Shown here: piece after piece, positions 1 to 7,653 of the stretch
How positions within the stretch are numbered: position 1 is the first letter of the stretch
Layout: each line of letters begins with the position of its first letter
NCBI RefSeq assembly: GCF_020783315.1
Contig: NZ_CP086063.1
Span: 3,274,501 to 3,338,500 of the forward strand
Source of the DNA: Ferruginibacter lapsinanis
GTDB taxonomy: Bacteria; Bacteroidota; Bacteroidia; Chitinophagales; Chitinophagaceae
Reading direction: 5' to 3'
Length of the DNA stretch: 64,000 bases
The notes under the pieces: generated by a model
Seen by the model: only the letters and a program-made list of their open reading frames with translations
Database searches by the model: none
What the model was told of the DNA's origin: nothing
Made by a program: the position numbers and the translations under genes

Positions 1-260
1 CGAACTTGTTTAAGGTTCAATATAATTTCTGTTACATCTTCAGTGATACCTTTGATGGTAGCAAACTCGTGATCAGCACCAACGATGTTGATACCAATAA
101 TTGCATACCCTTCTAAAGAGTTAAGCAATACTCTACGAAGTGCGTTACCTATGGTTACACCATATCCTGGCTCAAGCGGACGAAATTCAAACTGAGCTTC
201 AAAATCATTAGCTTTTTGAAGAACAATTTTATCGGGTTTAACAAAATTTAAAATACCCAT
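1..260 (-). CDS. rpoA: DNA-directed RNA polymerase subunit alpha, N-terminal part (runs off window)
   Basis: The minus strand from the ATG at 260 reads [16 protein letters not shown] and continues through [17 protein letters not shown], the hallmark alpha-NTD dimerisation segment, into [15 protein letters not shown]. Only the first 86 or so codons are present because the gene leaves the left edge. Alpha nucleates assembly of the core RNA polymerase, and its NTD binds beta and beta prime. It is the last visible gene of the infA-rpmJ-rpsM-rpsK-rpsD-rpoA alpha operon. It is separated from rpsD by 93 bp containing a perfect 13-bp inverted repeat (313-347). Confidence 0.97.
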   Translation of the reverse strand, partial: MGILNFVKPDKIVLQKANDFEAQFEFRPLEPGYGVTIGNALRRVLLNSLEGYAIIGINIVGADHEFATIKGITEDVTEIILNLKQV

Positions 261-312
261 ATGAATGTTTATTATTGTTTTTAAAATGAAGCATTTAGTA
301 AAGTCAAAAGGT

Positions 313-347
313 AAAAGTCAAAACCTGTTTTTTGGGTTTTGACTTTT
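313..347. repeat. Inverted repeat in rpsD-rpoA spacer
   Basis: The arms at 313-325 (aaaagtcaaaacc) and 335-347 (ggttttgactttt) are perfect 13-bp complements with a 9-nt loop. On the minus strand the hairpin lies between rpsD and rpoA and is followed by CTTTTGACTTT rather than a clean U-run. It could be a weak attenuator, an RNA processing site or a remnant of a repetitive spacer. Similar palindromes occupy other spacers of this operon. Confidence 0.6.
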
Positions 348-353
348 AATTTC

Positions 354-959
354 TTACTTGCTGTACAATTCCACGATCAATTGTTCCTTGATATTTTCCG
401 GAACACTTTCTCTTTCAGGATATGCAATGAATGTACCTTTAACTTCGGTTTCATTGAAATCGATCCAGTTGAATTTTACATTCTTAGGACGAACATTTCC
501 AGTAATAGAAGCATTCACAGCACTCTTATTTTTCAACCCGATAACATCACCTGGTTTTAAAGAATAAGAAGGAACATTCACCACTTCACCATTAACGGTA
601 ATGTGCTTATGACTTACTAATTGACGAGCAGCCTGACGACTAACTGCGATACCTAAACGGTAAACAGTATTATCTAAACGAGCTTCTAATAATTTGATCA
701 AATTTTCACCGGTAACACCTTTACGACGAGCAGCCTCATCAAAAGTTTTACGGAATTGTTTTTCCAACAAACCATAAGTGTATTTTGCTTTTTGTTTTTC
801 ACGTAACTGTAAAGCGTATTCGCCTAAAGTTTTACGTTTACGGTTTGCACCGTGCATTCCGGGAGGGTTGCTGTTTTTAGTCAACCATTTACCATTGCCT
901 GTGATAGGCTCTCCGAAAATTCTGGAGATCTTTGTTTTGGGGCCTGTGTAACGTGCCAT
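354..959 (-). CDS. rpsD: 30S ribosomal protein S4
   Basis: The 201-aa protein starts MARYTGPKTKISRIFGEPI and has an S4 RNA-binding domain around residues 92-155 (LDNTVYRLGIAVSRQAARQLVSHKHITVNG). Its length matches bacterial S4. S4 is a primary 16S rRNA-binding protein of the 30S body, and in many bacteria it is also the translational repressor of the alpha operon. Its position between rpsK and rpoA is canonical. The start is the ATG at 959, 132 bp after the rpsK stop. Confidence 0.98.
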   Translation of the reverse strand: MARYTGPKTKISRIFGEPITGNGKWLTKNSNPPGMHGANRKRKTLGEYALQLREKQKAKYTYGLLEKQFRKTFDEAARRKGVTGENLIKLLEARLDNTVYRLGIAVSRQAARQLVSHKHITVNGEVVNVPSYSLKPGDVIGLKNKSAVNASITGNVRPKNVKFNWIDFNETEVKGTFIAYPERESVPENIKEQLIVELYSK

Positions 960-1033
960 AATTGTTAATTGATTTTTTAGTTACAGTGCATCATCGTAAA
1001 AATCTAAAATTTAATGATACACCCTGTTATTAA

Positions 1034-1083
1034 AAATTGGCAATAAACAATAGACAAATTGCCAGTTGCTTATTGCACATTGC
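1034..1083. repeat. AT-rich palindromic spacer between rpsK and rpsD
   Basis: The sequence contains attggcaataa, a copy of attgcc, and ttattgc, giving short inverted arms (GCAATAA/TTATTGC). The same attggcaat word recurs in the rpsM-rpmJ spacer at about 2092-2100. It looks like a low-complexity repetitive spacer family rather than a gene. Confidence 0.4.
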
Positions 1084-1091
1084 TTATTTGA

Positions 1092-1493
1092 TTATACTCT
1101 TCTTTTCTTTGGAGGACGACAACCATTATGTGGTAATGGAGTTACATCCTTGATCATATTTACTTCGATGCCATTTTGAGACAAAGAACGGATAGCACCT
1201 TCACGACCGCTACCTGGACCTTTTACAAATACATCTACTCTTTTTAATCCAGCATCTGAAGCTACTTTTGCAGCATCAGCAGCAGCCATTTGAGCTGCAT
1301 AAGGAGTATTCTTTTTACTTCCTTTGAAACCCATTTTACCTGCACTAGACCAAGAAATTACCTGACCTTGTTTGTTGGTTAAACTGATAATGATGTTGTT
1401 GAAACTTGCAACGATGTGTGCATCTCCGTAGCTATCTACTTTAACTACTCTTTTTTTTGCAGCTGCTTTTGCGCTGTTCTGTGCTTTTGCCAT
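1092..1493 (-). CDS. rpsK: 30S ribosomal protein S11
   Basis: The chosen start at 1493 gives [17 protein letters not shown], which fits the family. An upstream in-frame ATG at 1541 would add 16 residues unlike any S11. The 133-aa product contains the S11 core ([36 protein letters not shown]) and ends in the basic [11 protein letters not shown] tail that contacts the 16S platform and mRNA path. It is part of the alpha operon, downstream of rpsM. Confidence 0.97.
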   Translation of the reverse strand: MAKAQNSAKAAAKKRVVKVDSYGDAHIVASFNNIIISLTNKQGQVISWSSAGKMGFKGSKKNTPYAAQMAAADAAKVASDAGLKRVDVFVKGPGSGREGAIRSLSQNGIEVNMIKDVTPLPHNGCRPPKKRRV

Positions 1494-1625
1494 AATTAAT
1501 TTAAACTTAGGTAATCTTAAAAAATACACTCCGATTTTCATCAGAGCTGAACTAACCCTCCCGCTGGCTTATAAAGCGATCTGGCGTTGGTTCAAAATAA
1601 TAAGCCTTATTAAAATTTAGAATAC

Positions 1626-1664
1626 CGAATGTTGAATGACGAATTGATCGTTATTCAACATTCG
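1626..1664. repeat. Inverted repeat in rpsM-rpsK spacer
   Basis: The arms cgaatgttgaat (1626-1637) and attcaacattcg (1653-1664) are perfectly complementary over 12 bp with a 15-nt loop. It sits just 3' of the rpsM stop on the minus strand. There is no strong T-run, so if it acts it is more likely an mRNA-stabilising or partial attenuation structure than a full terminator. Confidence 0.55.
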
Positions 1665-1674
1665 TAACTCTTAC

Positions 1675-2055
1675 TTATTTCTTAGCTACTTTCTTTTTAC
1701 CGGCAACTGTCTTACGTTTACCCTTACGAGTACGACTGTTAGTACGAGTACGTTGTCCACGAAGCGGTAACCCTTTACGATGACGTAAACCACGGTAACA
1801 AGCGATATCCAACAAACGTTTAATACTCATTTGTACTTCACTACGTAAAGCACCTTCAGTTTTAAACTCATTGTTGATGATGTTACGAATAGCAGTTTGT
1901 TCGTCATCATTCCACTCGTTCACTTTTTTGTCAACGCTAATGTTAGCTTTTCCTAAAATGTACTGAGCAGTGCTACGACCAATACCATATATATAGGTAA
2001 GTCCTATTTCGCCTCTTTTGTTTTTTGGTAAATCTATACCGGCAATACGAGCCAT
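1675..2055 (-). CDS. rpsM: 30S ribosomal protein S13
   Basis: The 126-aa protein begins [20 protein letters not shown], with the helix-two-turn-helix segment ([20 protein letters not shown]) and the conserved [20 protein letters not shown] motif near residues 90-110, then a lysine-rich tail. S13 sits in the 30S head and contacts P-site tRNA and 50S bridge B1. Length and position between rpmJ and rpsK are canonical. Confidence 0.98.
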   Translation of the reverse strand: MARIAGIDLPKNKRGEIGLTYIYGIGRSTAQYILGKANISVDKKVNEWNDDEQTAIRNIINNEFKTEGALRSEVQMSIKRLLDIACYRGLRHRKGLPLRGQRTRTNSRTRKGKRKTVAGKKKVAKK

Positions 2056-2109
2056 AATTTTCTTTTAATTTATTGTTTTCTTTTTATTAGAATTGGCAAT
2101 GAACAATAC

Positions 2110-2139
2110 ACAATTTGCTAATTGTCTATTGCAAATTGT
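2110..2139. repeat. Inverted repeat in rpmJ-rpsM spacer
   Basis: The arms acaatttgc (2110-2118) and gcaaattgt (2131-2139) are perfect 9-bp complements. The repeat lies immediately 3' of the rpmJ stop codon on the minus strand, within a spacer that shares words with the rpsK-rpsD spacer. Confidence 0.45.
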
Positions 2140-2141
2140 TC

Positions 2142-2258
2142 TTACCCTTGTCTTTGTTTAAAACGAGGATTCTTTTTATTGATCACAAATAGTACGCCTT
2201 TTCTACGTACAATTTTACAATCAACACTTCTTTTTTTAATGGAAGCTCTAACTTTCAT
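2142..2258 (-). CDS. rpmJ: 50S ribosomal protein L36 (lacks most zinc ligands)
   Basis: This gene was read directly from the minus strand: ATG at 2258 and stop at 2142-2144, 38 residues, [19 protein letters not shown] through NPRFKQRQG. It is the canonical L36 length and sits between infA and rpsM. Of the Cys/Cys/Cys/His zinc ligands of classical L36 only one Cys (residue 14) remains; the others are Ser, Asn and Phe. It is therefore the zinc-independent form, common in Bacteroidota as I know the family. Confidence 0.95.
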   Translation of the reverse strand: MKVRASIKKRSVDCKIVRRKGVLFVINKKNPRFKQRQG

Positions 2259-2269
2259 TTTGCTTTGTT

Positions 2270-2488
2270 TTATTTATATCTGAAAATAATTCTACCTCTT
2301 GTTAAATCATATGGGCTCATTTCAACCCCCACTTTGTCTCCCGGTAAGATCCTGATGTAATGCATCCGCATTTTTCCGGAGATAGTTGCCAATATTTCAT
2401 GCCCGTTTTCAAGCTTAACTTTAAACATAGCATTGCTTAATGCTTCTAAAATCGTACCGTCTTGTTTAATAAGTGCCTGTTTAGCCAT
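2270..2488 (-). CDS. infA: Translation initiation factor IF-1
   Basis: The start at 2488 gives a 72-aa protein ([20 protein letters not shown] to [10 protein letters not shown]). That is the usual IF-1 length with a single OB/S1-like fold ([20 protein letters not shown]). The longer ATG at 2506 only adds MHSKIY. IF-1 binds the 30S A site during initiation. It appears to be the first gene of the alpha operon here: a good promoter lies at 2504-2536, and no map or secY gene precedes it. Confidence 0.96.
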   Translation of the reverse strand: MAKQALIKQDGTILEALSNAMFKVKLENGHEILATISGKMRMHYIRILPGDKVGVEMSPYDLTRGRIIFRYK

Positions 2489-2503
2489 ATAAATTTTGGA
2501 GTG

Positions 2504-2536
2504 CAAAGGTAAGGGTAATAATTTAATTATTACAAA
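2504..2536 (-). promoter_or_regulatory. Bacteroidota-type promoter of the infA/alpha operon with internal palindrome
   Basis: On the minus strand the -7 box TACCTTTG (2511-2504) fits TAnnTTTG. A TTTG (2536-2533) lies 21 nt upstream as a -33 element. Between the boxes lies a 17-nt perfect palindrome, taataatt-t-aattatta (2516-2532), which could be an operator or just AT-rich spacer. The predicted leader before the infA ATG (2488) is only about 10 nt. Confidence 0.55.
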
Positions 2537-2685
2537 AAAATGCCTACAAATACCTATAAATGTGACATTTTTTTAGTAAAAGGGGGCTAATGGGCGGCTT
2601 ATCCCCATATTTTGGGGATAAAATAGCTTGCGGAACGAAGATAAAAATGCCGGAATTAAGTATTCCGGCCGTAACAACGTCTTTT

Positions 2686-3090
2686 TTAAAATGCCTCTTC
2701 GTTGAGGTGAACCTTGGTCATTTCGTAGAAATGGTTCTGTAATTGATGTACACTTATCCAATTACCAATGATCCTTCTCTCATCCCTGTACCATATCTCC
2801 ATTTTAGAAAAATCACTTTTTATAGGTAATAGTATCCTGAATGCTCCTTTCATATATTTAACAGAGCCGTCTTCATTTTCCTGTTTGGTAAACTTTAAAT
2901 TCATTAACTGCTCTTCATTCAGGGGTATCGGGCTCAATTGATCCAATTCGAACCAAAACTCCTGCACTCCTGTGTCTACACAGACCTGCTTTTCATCATG
3001 ATTCAGATTAGTAACTTCCCCGGGAAGCTTGTCTCCGTCGTTATCGGCAATTAAGAAATCACCTACTCTAATGTCTTGAAATTTAATCAT
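2686..3090 (-). CDS. Conserved hypothetical protein, small-barrel-like
   Basis: This is a 134-aa acidic soluble protein starting MIKFQDIRVGDFLIADNDGD at the ATG at 3090. The longer ATG at 3117 would encode MEVTLKRFA, and GGAGGTAAC inside that extension is better read as a leader. The N-terminal 55 residues (VGDFLIADNDGDKLPGEV, KQVCVDTGVQEFWFELDQL) look like an SH3/KOW-like beta barrel. The C-terminal half (GAFRILLPIKSDFSKMEIWY) is also predicted to be beta-rich. No signal peptide or catalytic motif is visible. I do not recognise a named function. Confidence 0.7.
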   Translation of the reverse strand: MIKFQDIRVGDFLIADNDGDKLPGEVTNLNHDEKQVCVDTGVQEFWFELDQLSPIPLNEEQLMNLKFTKQENEDGSVKYMKGAFRILLPIKSDFSKMEIWYRDERRIIGNWISVHQLQNHFYEMTKVHLNEEAF

Positions 3091-3164
3091 GGCAAATCGT
3101 TTTAATGTTACCTCCAATTTAATGTATTTTTTGGTATATCCAATTAAACTTACCGGCTTTTTAT

Positions 3165-3198
3165 AAAAAATGGCCGCTGGTAAAAGCGGCCATTTTTT
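3165..3198 (-). terminator. Terminator of the OmpA-like gene
   Basis: The stem aaaaaatggccgc (3165-3177) / gcggccatttttt (3186-3198) has a GC-rich core and T-runs on both strands, just past the stop of the minus-strand gene that ends at 3216. Confidence 0.85.
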
Positions 3199-3215
3199 AT
3201 TTATTGTTTAGACTG

Positions 3216-5495
3216 TTATTTGGTTAAAGTAAATACCACCCTGCGATTCTTTAATCTGCCGGCAGCAGTTTTATTTGAGGCTATTGGTTTTTCAGCACCA
3301 AACCCTTCTGCAGTGATACGACTTTCGTCAATTCCTTTTTTAACAAAATAGGCTTTTGCCGCATTAGCTCTGTCAATTGACAGCTGCATATTTTTATCAG
3401 CATTACCTACGCTGTCCGTATGCCCTTCGATTGAAAGTTGTAAAGAAGGATCAGCTTTTAAGACTTTCACTACATTATTTAATGCAGCATAAGATTTTTT
3501 GAGGATCACCGATTTACCTGTAGCAAACTGTAACCCTTTAGCAGCAATATTTACCTTTTTGATCAGGTCCTTTTTAACAGCTGGTTCGCTTGCCGCTGCG
3601 GCAGGTTTCTTAGCTCCTTTTTTAAGTTGAGGACAACCGAAATTATCTCTATCTCCAACCAGACCCGGACATTTATCTTCCTCATCATTCACGCCATCTC
3701 CATCAGTATCCGGAATAGGACATCCTTTGTATTTTGCTACTCCGGCCACGGTTTTACACTGATCTTCTTCATCATTTACTCCATCACCATCTGTATCAGG
3801 AATTGTACAACCATTGTATCTCGCCAGCCCGGCAATGGTTTTACAACTATCCATATCATCATTTACTCCGTCGCCATCTGTATCAGGAACAGGGCAACCA
3901 TTATATTTTATTACCCCCATAACAGTTTTGCAACTATCCACATCATCGTTGATGCCGTCACCGTCTGTATCAACAACTGCTATCACCGCGGCTTTTTCTT
4001 CTTTAGCCAAAGGCGCTTTTACATCATTTGAATTTGATGCATTGTTATCATTTTTGGCTTTATGCTTTTTTGTTTTATATACTGTTTGTTCAACTACAGT
4101 GGTTTTAACAGCAGTCAGATTTTTTTTCTTTAGCCCTCCGAAACGAATACCGAAATGAACATCCGCTTGTTTTGATTTATCCATCAATGCAGTTAAAATA
4201 CTTCCCGAACCAAAGAACAATGGTCCGATACGAAGAGACAACCCTGCATTGAAATTAGTAAGCTCATTATAATTCAACGGAATGTACAATCCAAATTTCC
4301 TGCCTTCATATCTTGGTGTAAGTGTTACAGAATTGTTGTAATAAGAGGCGTATTTATTATCCTTTTTTGCAACGTTTAATTGTGTAGACAATCCAACAAA
4401 TAAATTTTTATGAATATTATAGTCTACACTTGCCTGTAAGTTAGTTGGCAACGATGCTTTATAACTTGACGCAGCGGTTCCAAGATTAGTAAAATATGGA
4501 CTGCCGTCTAAATAAGTTTTAATCTCTTCTATAGATTTCCCATCCAGATCTGAAGGATACCATTTTTGTCCTCCGCTGATAGAAACAGAATAGGCGCCTG
4601 TTTTATTGGCATCAGGCGTATATTTAATAGACCCCATATCCATCAATGATACAGCTACTTTGTACTTATACTTGTTTGGATATTTTGCTGTAGCAGCATC
4701 TCCATAAGGACGATATTCATACACAAATCCAAGGTCTGCACCAAATCCTGAGCTTTTAAATTTAGTCAGGTCATTTGCTTCAAAATTATCAATATCCACT
4801 CCACTGATACCAATTGCTACAGCACCCGAAGCATCTCTGATATAAGTATCTCCAAGAAGATCTTCATCGGCTGTACCTTTAAAATTTGCAATGTTTGCAT
4901 AAGTATTAGCTACCCCTGCCAGGTATTTACCGGTGATCCCTCCTTTCAGGAAATGATGCTTATCGCTATATAGCACATGTGCTAATGTGAGACCAAAATC
5001 TGCCCAGCCATTTACTACAATCTTTTGATTGGCATCACTACTTAATGTTAAAGGCAAAGAGCCCTCAAGATTATCATCTATACTTTTTATTAACTGTCCG
5101 TCTATGTCTTTAATATTAGCTAAAGTGCGAACACGGGTAGTAATTGCAACTGAAGTTTTAGGACCGGCATTAAACATAAATGATGGACCAAAAACATCAA
5201 TATTGGCCATTGCATTTGTTTTTTTAGCACTGCTGCCAAACAGAACGCTATCAATATTTTTGCCAAACGCATCCCCGATATTATCGATCTTAAAAGATGC
5301 ATTGTTATTACCGAGTCCTGCATGAACGGAAACAAGGTTGACATCCCATCGATAGCGGCTATCTGCAATGTTGGCCGGATTAGAAAAGACGCTGTTTACT
5401 CCAATATAATTCCCGGAAATATATCCCGGAAAACTTTGTGCAAAACTGATTACGTGTAGGGTAATCAAAGCGATAAAAAGAAGAATTTTTCTCAT
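3216..5495 (-). CDS. OmpA-family outer-membrane protein with DUF5723-like barrel and TSP3-type repeats
   Basis: The 759-aa protein has a signal peptide (MRKILLFIALITLHVISFAQ). Next is a long N-terminal beta-barrel region of about residues 20-470, starting SGNYIGVNSVFSNPANIADS (DUF5723-like). A linker carries four DTDGDGxND calcium-binding thrombospondin type 3-like repeats (about 510-630) separated by ...YNGCP... motifs. The C-terminal OmpA domain (about 650-759) contains LSIEGHTDSVGNADKNMQLS and ITAEGFGAEKP, which bind peptidoglycan. It probably tethers the outer membrane to the cell wall. It is monocistronic, with its own terminator at 3165-3198. Confidence 0.88.
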   Translation of the reverse strand: MRKILLFIALITLHVISFAQSFPGYISGNYIGVNSVFSNPANIADSRYRWDVNLVSVHAGLGNNNASFKIDNIGDAFGKNIDSVLFGSSAKKTNAMANIDVFGPSFMFNAGPKTSVAITTRVRTLANIKDIDGQLIKSIDDNLEGSLPLTLSSDANQKIVVNGWADFGLTLAHVLYSDKHHFLKGGITGKYLAGVANTYANIANFKGTADEDLLGDTYIRDASGAVAIGISGVDIDNFEANDLTKFKSSGFGADLGFVYEYRPYGDAATAKYPNKYKYKVAVSLMDMGSIKYTPDANKTGAYSVSISGGQKWYPSDLDGKSIEEIKTYLDGSPYFTNLGTAASSYKASLPTNLQASVDYNIHKNLFVGLSTQLNVAKKDNKYASYYNNSVTLTPRYEGRKFGLYIPLNYNELTNFNAGLSLRIGPLFFGSGSILTALMDKSKQADVHFGIRFGGLKKKNLTAVKTTVVEQTVYKTKKHKAKNDNNASNSNDVKAPLAKEEKAAVIAVVDTDGDGINDDVDSCKTVMGVIKYNGCPVPDTDGDGVNDDMDSCKTIAGLARYNGCTIPDTDGDGVNDEEDQCKTVAGVAKYKGCPIPDTDGDGVNDEEDKCPGLVGDRDNFGCPQLKKGAKKPAAAASEPAVKKDLIKKVNIAAKGLQFATGKSVILKKSYAALNNVVKVLKADPSLQLSIEGHTDSVGNADKNMQLSIDRANAAKAYFVKKGIDESRITAEGFGAEKPIASNKTAAGRLKNRRVVFTLTK

Positions 5496-5614
5496 AACTG
5501 TTAGGTTGTTTAGTTTTGATATGAATTGCTAAGACGATACAAAATAATAAATAGTTGCATAAACGCAATAACTTTATACCCGAATTACTACTAATAACCT
5601 ACTAAAACAAAAAA

Positions 5615-6100
5615 TTGAAAAAAATAGGTTTACTATCCGATACACATCATTATATGGATGATATCATATTGGAGCATTTCAAAGACTGTGATGAAATATG
5701 GCATGCCGGTGATTTTGGTACTATTGCTATCGCAGAAAAACTGGGCTCTTCTAAACCATTGAAAGGCGTATATGGCAATATTGACGGCAATGACATCAGA
5801 AGCGTTTACCCCGAGCAATTAATTTTTATGTGTGAAGATGTAAAAGTTATGCTGAGGCATATAGGTGGTTATCCACCAAAATACAATCCAGAAACCAAGA
5901 AAGAATTACTCCTCCACAAACCTCAATTATTTATCAGCGGACATAGTCATATTTTAAAGATAATGTATGACGATAAACTGGAATGTTTGCACATGAACCC
6001 GGGTGCCGCCGGCAAACAAGGCTGGCACAAAGTGAGAACCATTGTACGTTTTACTATTGATGGCAACAATATAAAGGATTGTGAAGTAATTGAATTATAA
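5615..6100 (+). CDS. YfcE/MJ0936-family metallophosphodiesterase
   Basis: The 161-aa protein uses a TTG start (5615-5617). The next ATG (codon 13) would delete the essential GLLSDTHHY metal-binding motif, so TTG is required. The calcineurin-like motifs follow in order: SDTHH (D8, H10), HAGDFG, GNID, and SGHSHI near the C-terminus; these residues bind two metals. The family hydrolyses phosphodiesters. It is divergent from the OmpA-like gene and followed 41 bp later by a TPR lipoprotein gene. Confidence 0.88.
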   Translation: MKKIGLLSDTHHYMDDIILEHFKDCDEIWHAGDFGTIAIAEKLGSSKPLKGVYGNIDGNDIRSVYPEQLIFMCEDVKVMLRHIGGYPPKYNPETKKELLLHKPQLFISGHSHILKIMYDDKLECLHMNPGAAGKQGWHKVRTIVRFTIDGNNIKDCEVIEL

Positions 6101-6141
6101 AATTTATAAATACAAAACAATCTTCAACGTATTTTTGCAGC

Positions 6142-6939
6142 ATGAGACTACCGATCACTATCCTGGGCGTATTGCTTTTCTTGTCATCCTGCTCTGATAC
6201 AAGTGTTGAAAAAAACAGTAACACAGCAGACTTGCCTCTACAGGAAAAAGAATTAAAAAATGCCATAGAAAAATTCCCTGACTCCCTTTTATTAAAAGAA
6301 AATCTAATTCAATATTACTGCGATAACAGTAATTACTCACAGGCAATTGCAGAAGTAGATAAGTATATAAAAAAAGATACCGCCAATGCCCGTTTATGGG
6401 ATATCAAGGCCACATTGCATTTTCAAAACAAAGACACTTTAAACACGATCAAAGCTTTTGAAAAAGCAATAGAAATTTTTCCCGATCCGCAATACATCAT
6501 TTCATTGGGAACTGTTTATGCTCAAACAAAAAATCCGATGGCCTTAGCCATGGCCGATGCACTTTTAAATGCCCCTAAAGCCAATGCACAAACGCAGGCT
6601 TTTTTCATAAAAGGGTTGTATTATAACTACAACGGAGATTATGTTCAAGCCATTACCTTCTTCAATACCTGTATTCAGGCCGATTATACATTCCTTGATG
6701 CTTATACAGAAAAGACCATTGCTTTATTTGACATGGGTAAATATGCAGAGGCGCTGAAAACTTCCGAAAAATCGGTATCCATTCAAAGCAGCTATCCGGA
6801 TGGTTATTACTGGATGGGACGTTGTTACGAAAAATTGAATAACAAAAATGAGGCTATCGCTAATTATAAGATAGCGCTGCAACTGGATGATAATTACATA
6901 GAAGCTAAAGATGCCCTGGGCAAACTAGGCGTTAAATAA
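6142..6939 (+). CDS. TPR-repeat lipoprotein
   Basis: The 265-aa protein has a lipoprotein signal peptide, MRLPITILGVLLFLSSC, with the lipobox LSSC at Cys17. It is followed by tandem tetratricopeptide repeats (for example AIAEVDKYIKKDTANARLWD, AITFFNTCIQADYTFLDAYT, AIANYKIALQLDDNYIEAKD). It is predicted to be periplasm-facing and lipid-anchored, with a role as a protein-protein scaffold. Substrate and partner are unknown. It lies between yfcE-like and rpe on the same strand. Confidence 0.85.
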   Translation: MRLPITILGVLLFLSSCSDTSVEKNSNTADLPLQEKELKNAIEKFPDSLLLKENLIQYYCDNSNYSQAIAEVDKYIKKDTANARLWDIKATLHFQNKDTLNTIKAFEKAIEIFPDPQYIISLGTVYAQTKNPMALAMADALLNAPKANAQTQAFFIKGLYYNYNGDYVQAITFFNTCIQADYTFLDAYTEKTIALFDMGKYAEALKTSEKSVSIQSSYPDGYYWMGRCYEKLNNKNEAIANYKIALQLDDNYIEAKDALGKLGVK

Positions 6940-6984
6940 CCTGCATCGATATAAATCCGTAATTTTAATATTCAAAATCTATAT

Positions 6985-7635
6985 ATGGCTATAATAGCTC
7001 CTTCCTTACTTTCTGCCGATTTTTTACAGTTACAGGCAGATTGTGATATGCTGAATAAAAGTAAAGCTGATTGGTTCCATCTCGATGTAATGGACGGCAG
7101 ATTTGTTCCCAACATTAGTTTCGGACCAATGCTGGTGGAATTTTTCAGAAAAAGTACTACCAAAGTATGCGATGTGCATTTGATGATCGAAGAACCAGAA
7201 AGATATGCTGAGGCATTCAAAAAAGCAGGTGCCGATATTCTAACAGTTCACCAGGAAGCATGCACCCATCTGCACAGAAATATTCAACAAATAAAAAGCC
7301 TGGGTATGAAGGCCGGCGTTGCCATTAATCCGCATACGCCTGTTGAATTATTAAAAGACATTTTGGGTGATATTGACCTGGTTTGTTTGATGAGTGTAAA
7401 CCCTGGTTTTGGCGGTCAGGCCTTTATCCCTCATACGATCAACAAAATAAAACGCCTGAGAGAAATGATCGACGAACAACTATTAGATGTAAAAATAGAA
7501 ATTGATGGTGGCGTTACATTAGCTAATGCTAAATCTATTATCGATGCCGGGGCCGATGTACTGGTAGCAGGCAGTACGGTCTTTAAAGCTGCCGACCCGA
7601 TAGACACTATTGCACAATTAAAAAAGATTGTGTAA
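6985..7635 (+). CDS. rpe: Ribulose-phosphate 3-epimerase
   Basis: The 216-aa TIM-barrel enzyme interconverts ribulose 5-phosphate and xylulose 5-phosphate (pentose phosphate pathway). Family motifs are APSLLSADF at the N-terminus, HLDVMDGRFVPNISFGP (catalytic Asp and metal ligands), DVHLMIEEPE, MSVNPGFGGQAFIP, and EIDGGV followed by ADVLVAGSTVF (phosphate binding). It has normal length for the family. A TonB receptor gene follows 18 bp downstream. Confidence 0.97.
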   Translation: MAIIAPSLLSADFLQLQADCDMLNKSKADWFHLDVMDGRFVPNISFGPMLVEFFRKSTTKVCDVHLMIEEPERYAEAFKKAGADILTVHQEACTHLHRNIQQIKSLGMKAGVAINPHTPVELLKDILGDIDLVCLMSVNPGFGGQAFIPHTINKIKRLREMIDEQLLDVKIEIDGGVTLANAKSIIDAGADVLVAGSTVFKAADPIDTIAQLKKIV

Positions 7636-7653
7636 ACTATTTATCTTTAGCAT

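Noticed and set aside
3627..4158. Plus-strand open frames opposite the OmpA-like gene
   Set aside because: They mirror the repeated calcium-motif codons of the real minus-strand gene and lack independent features.
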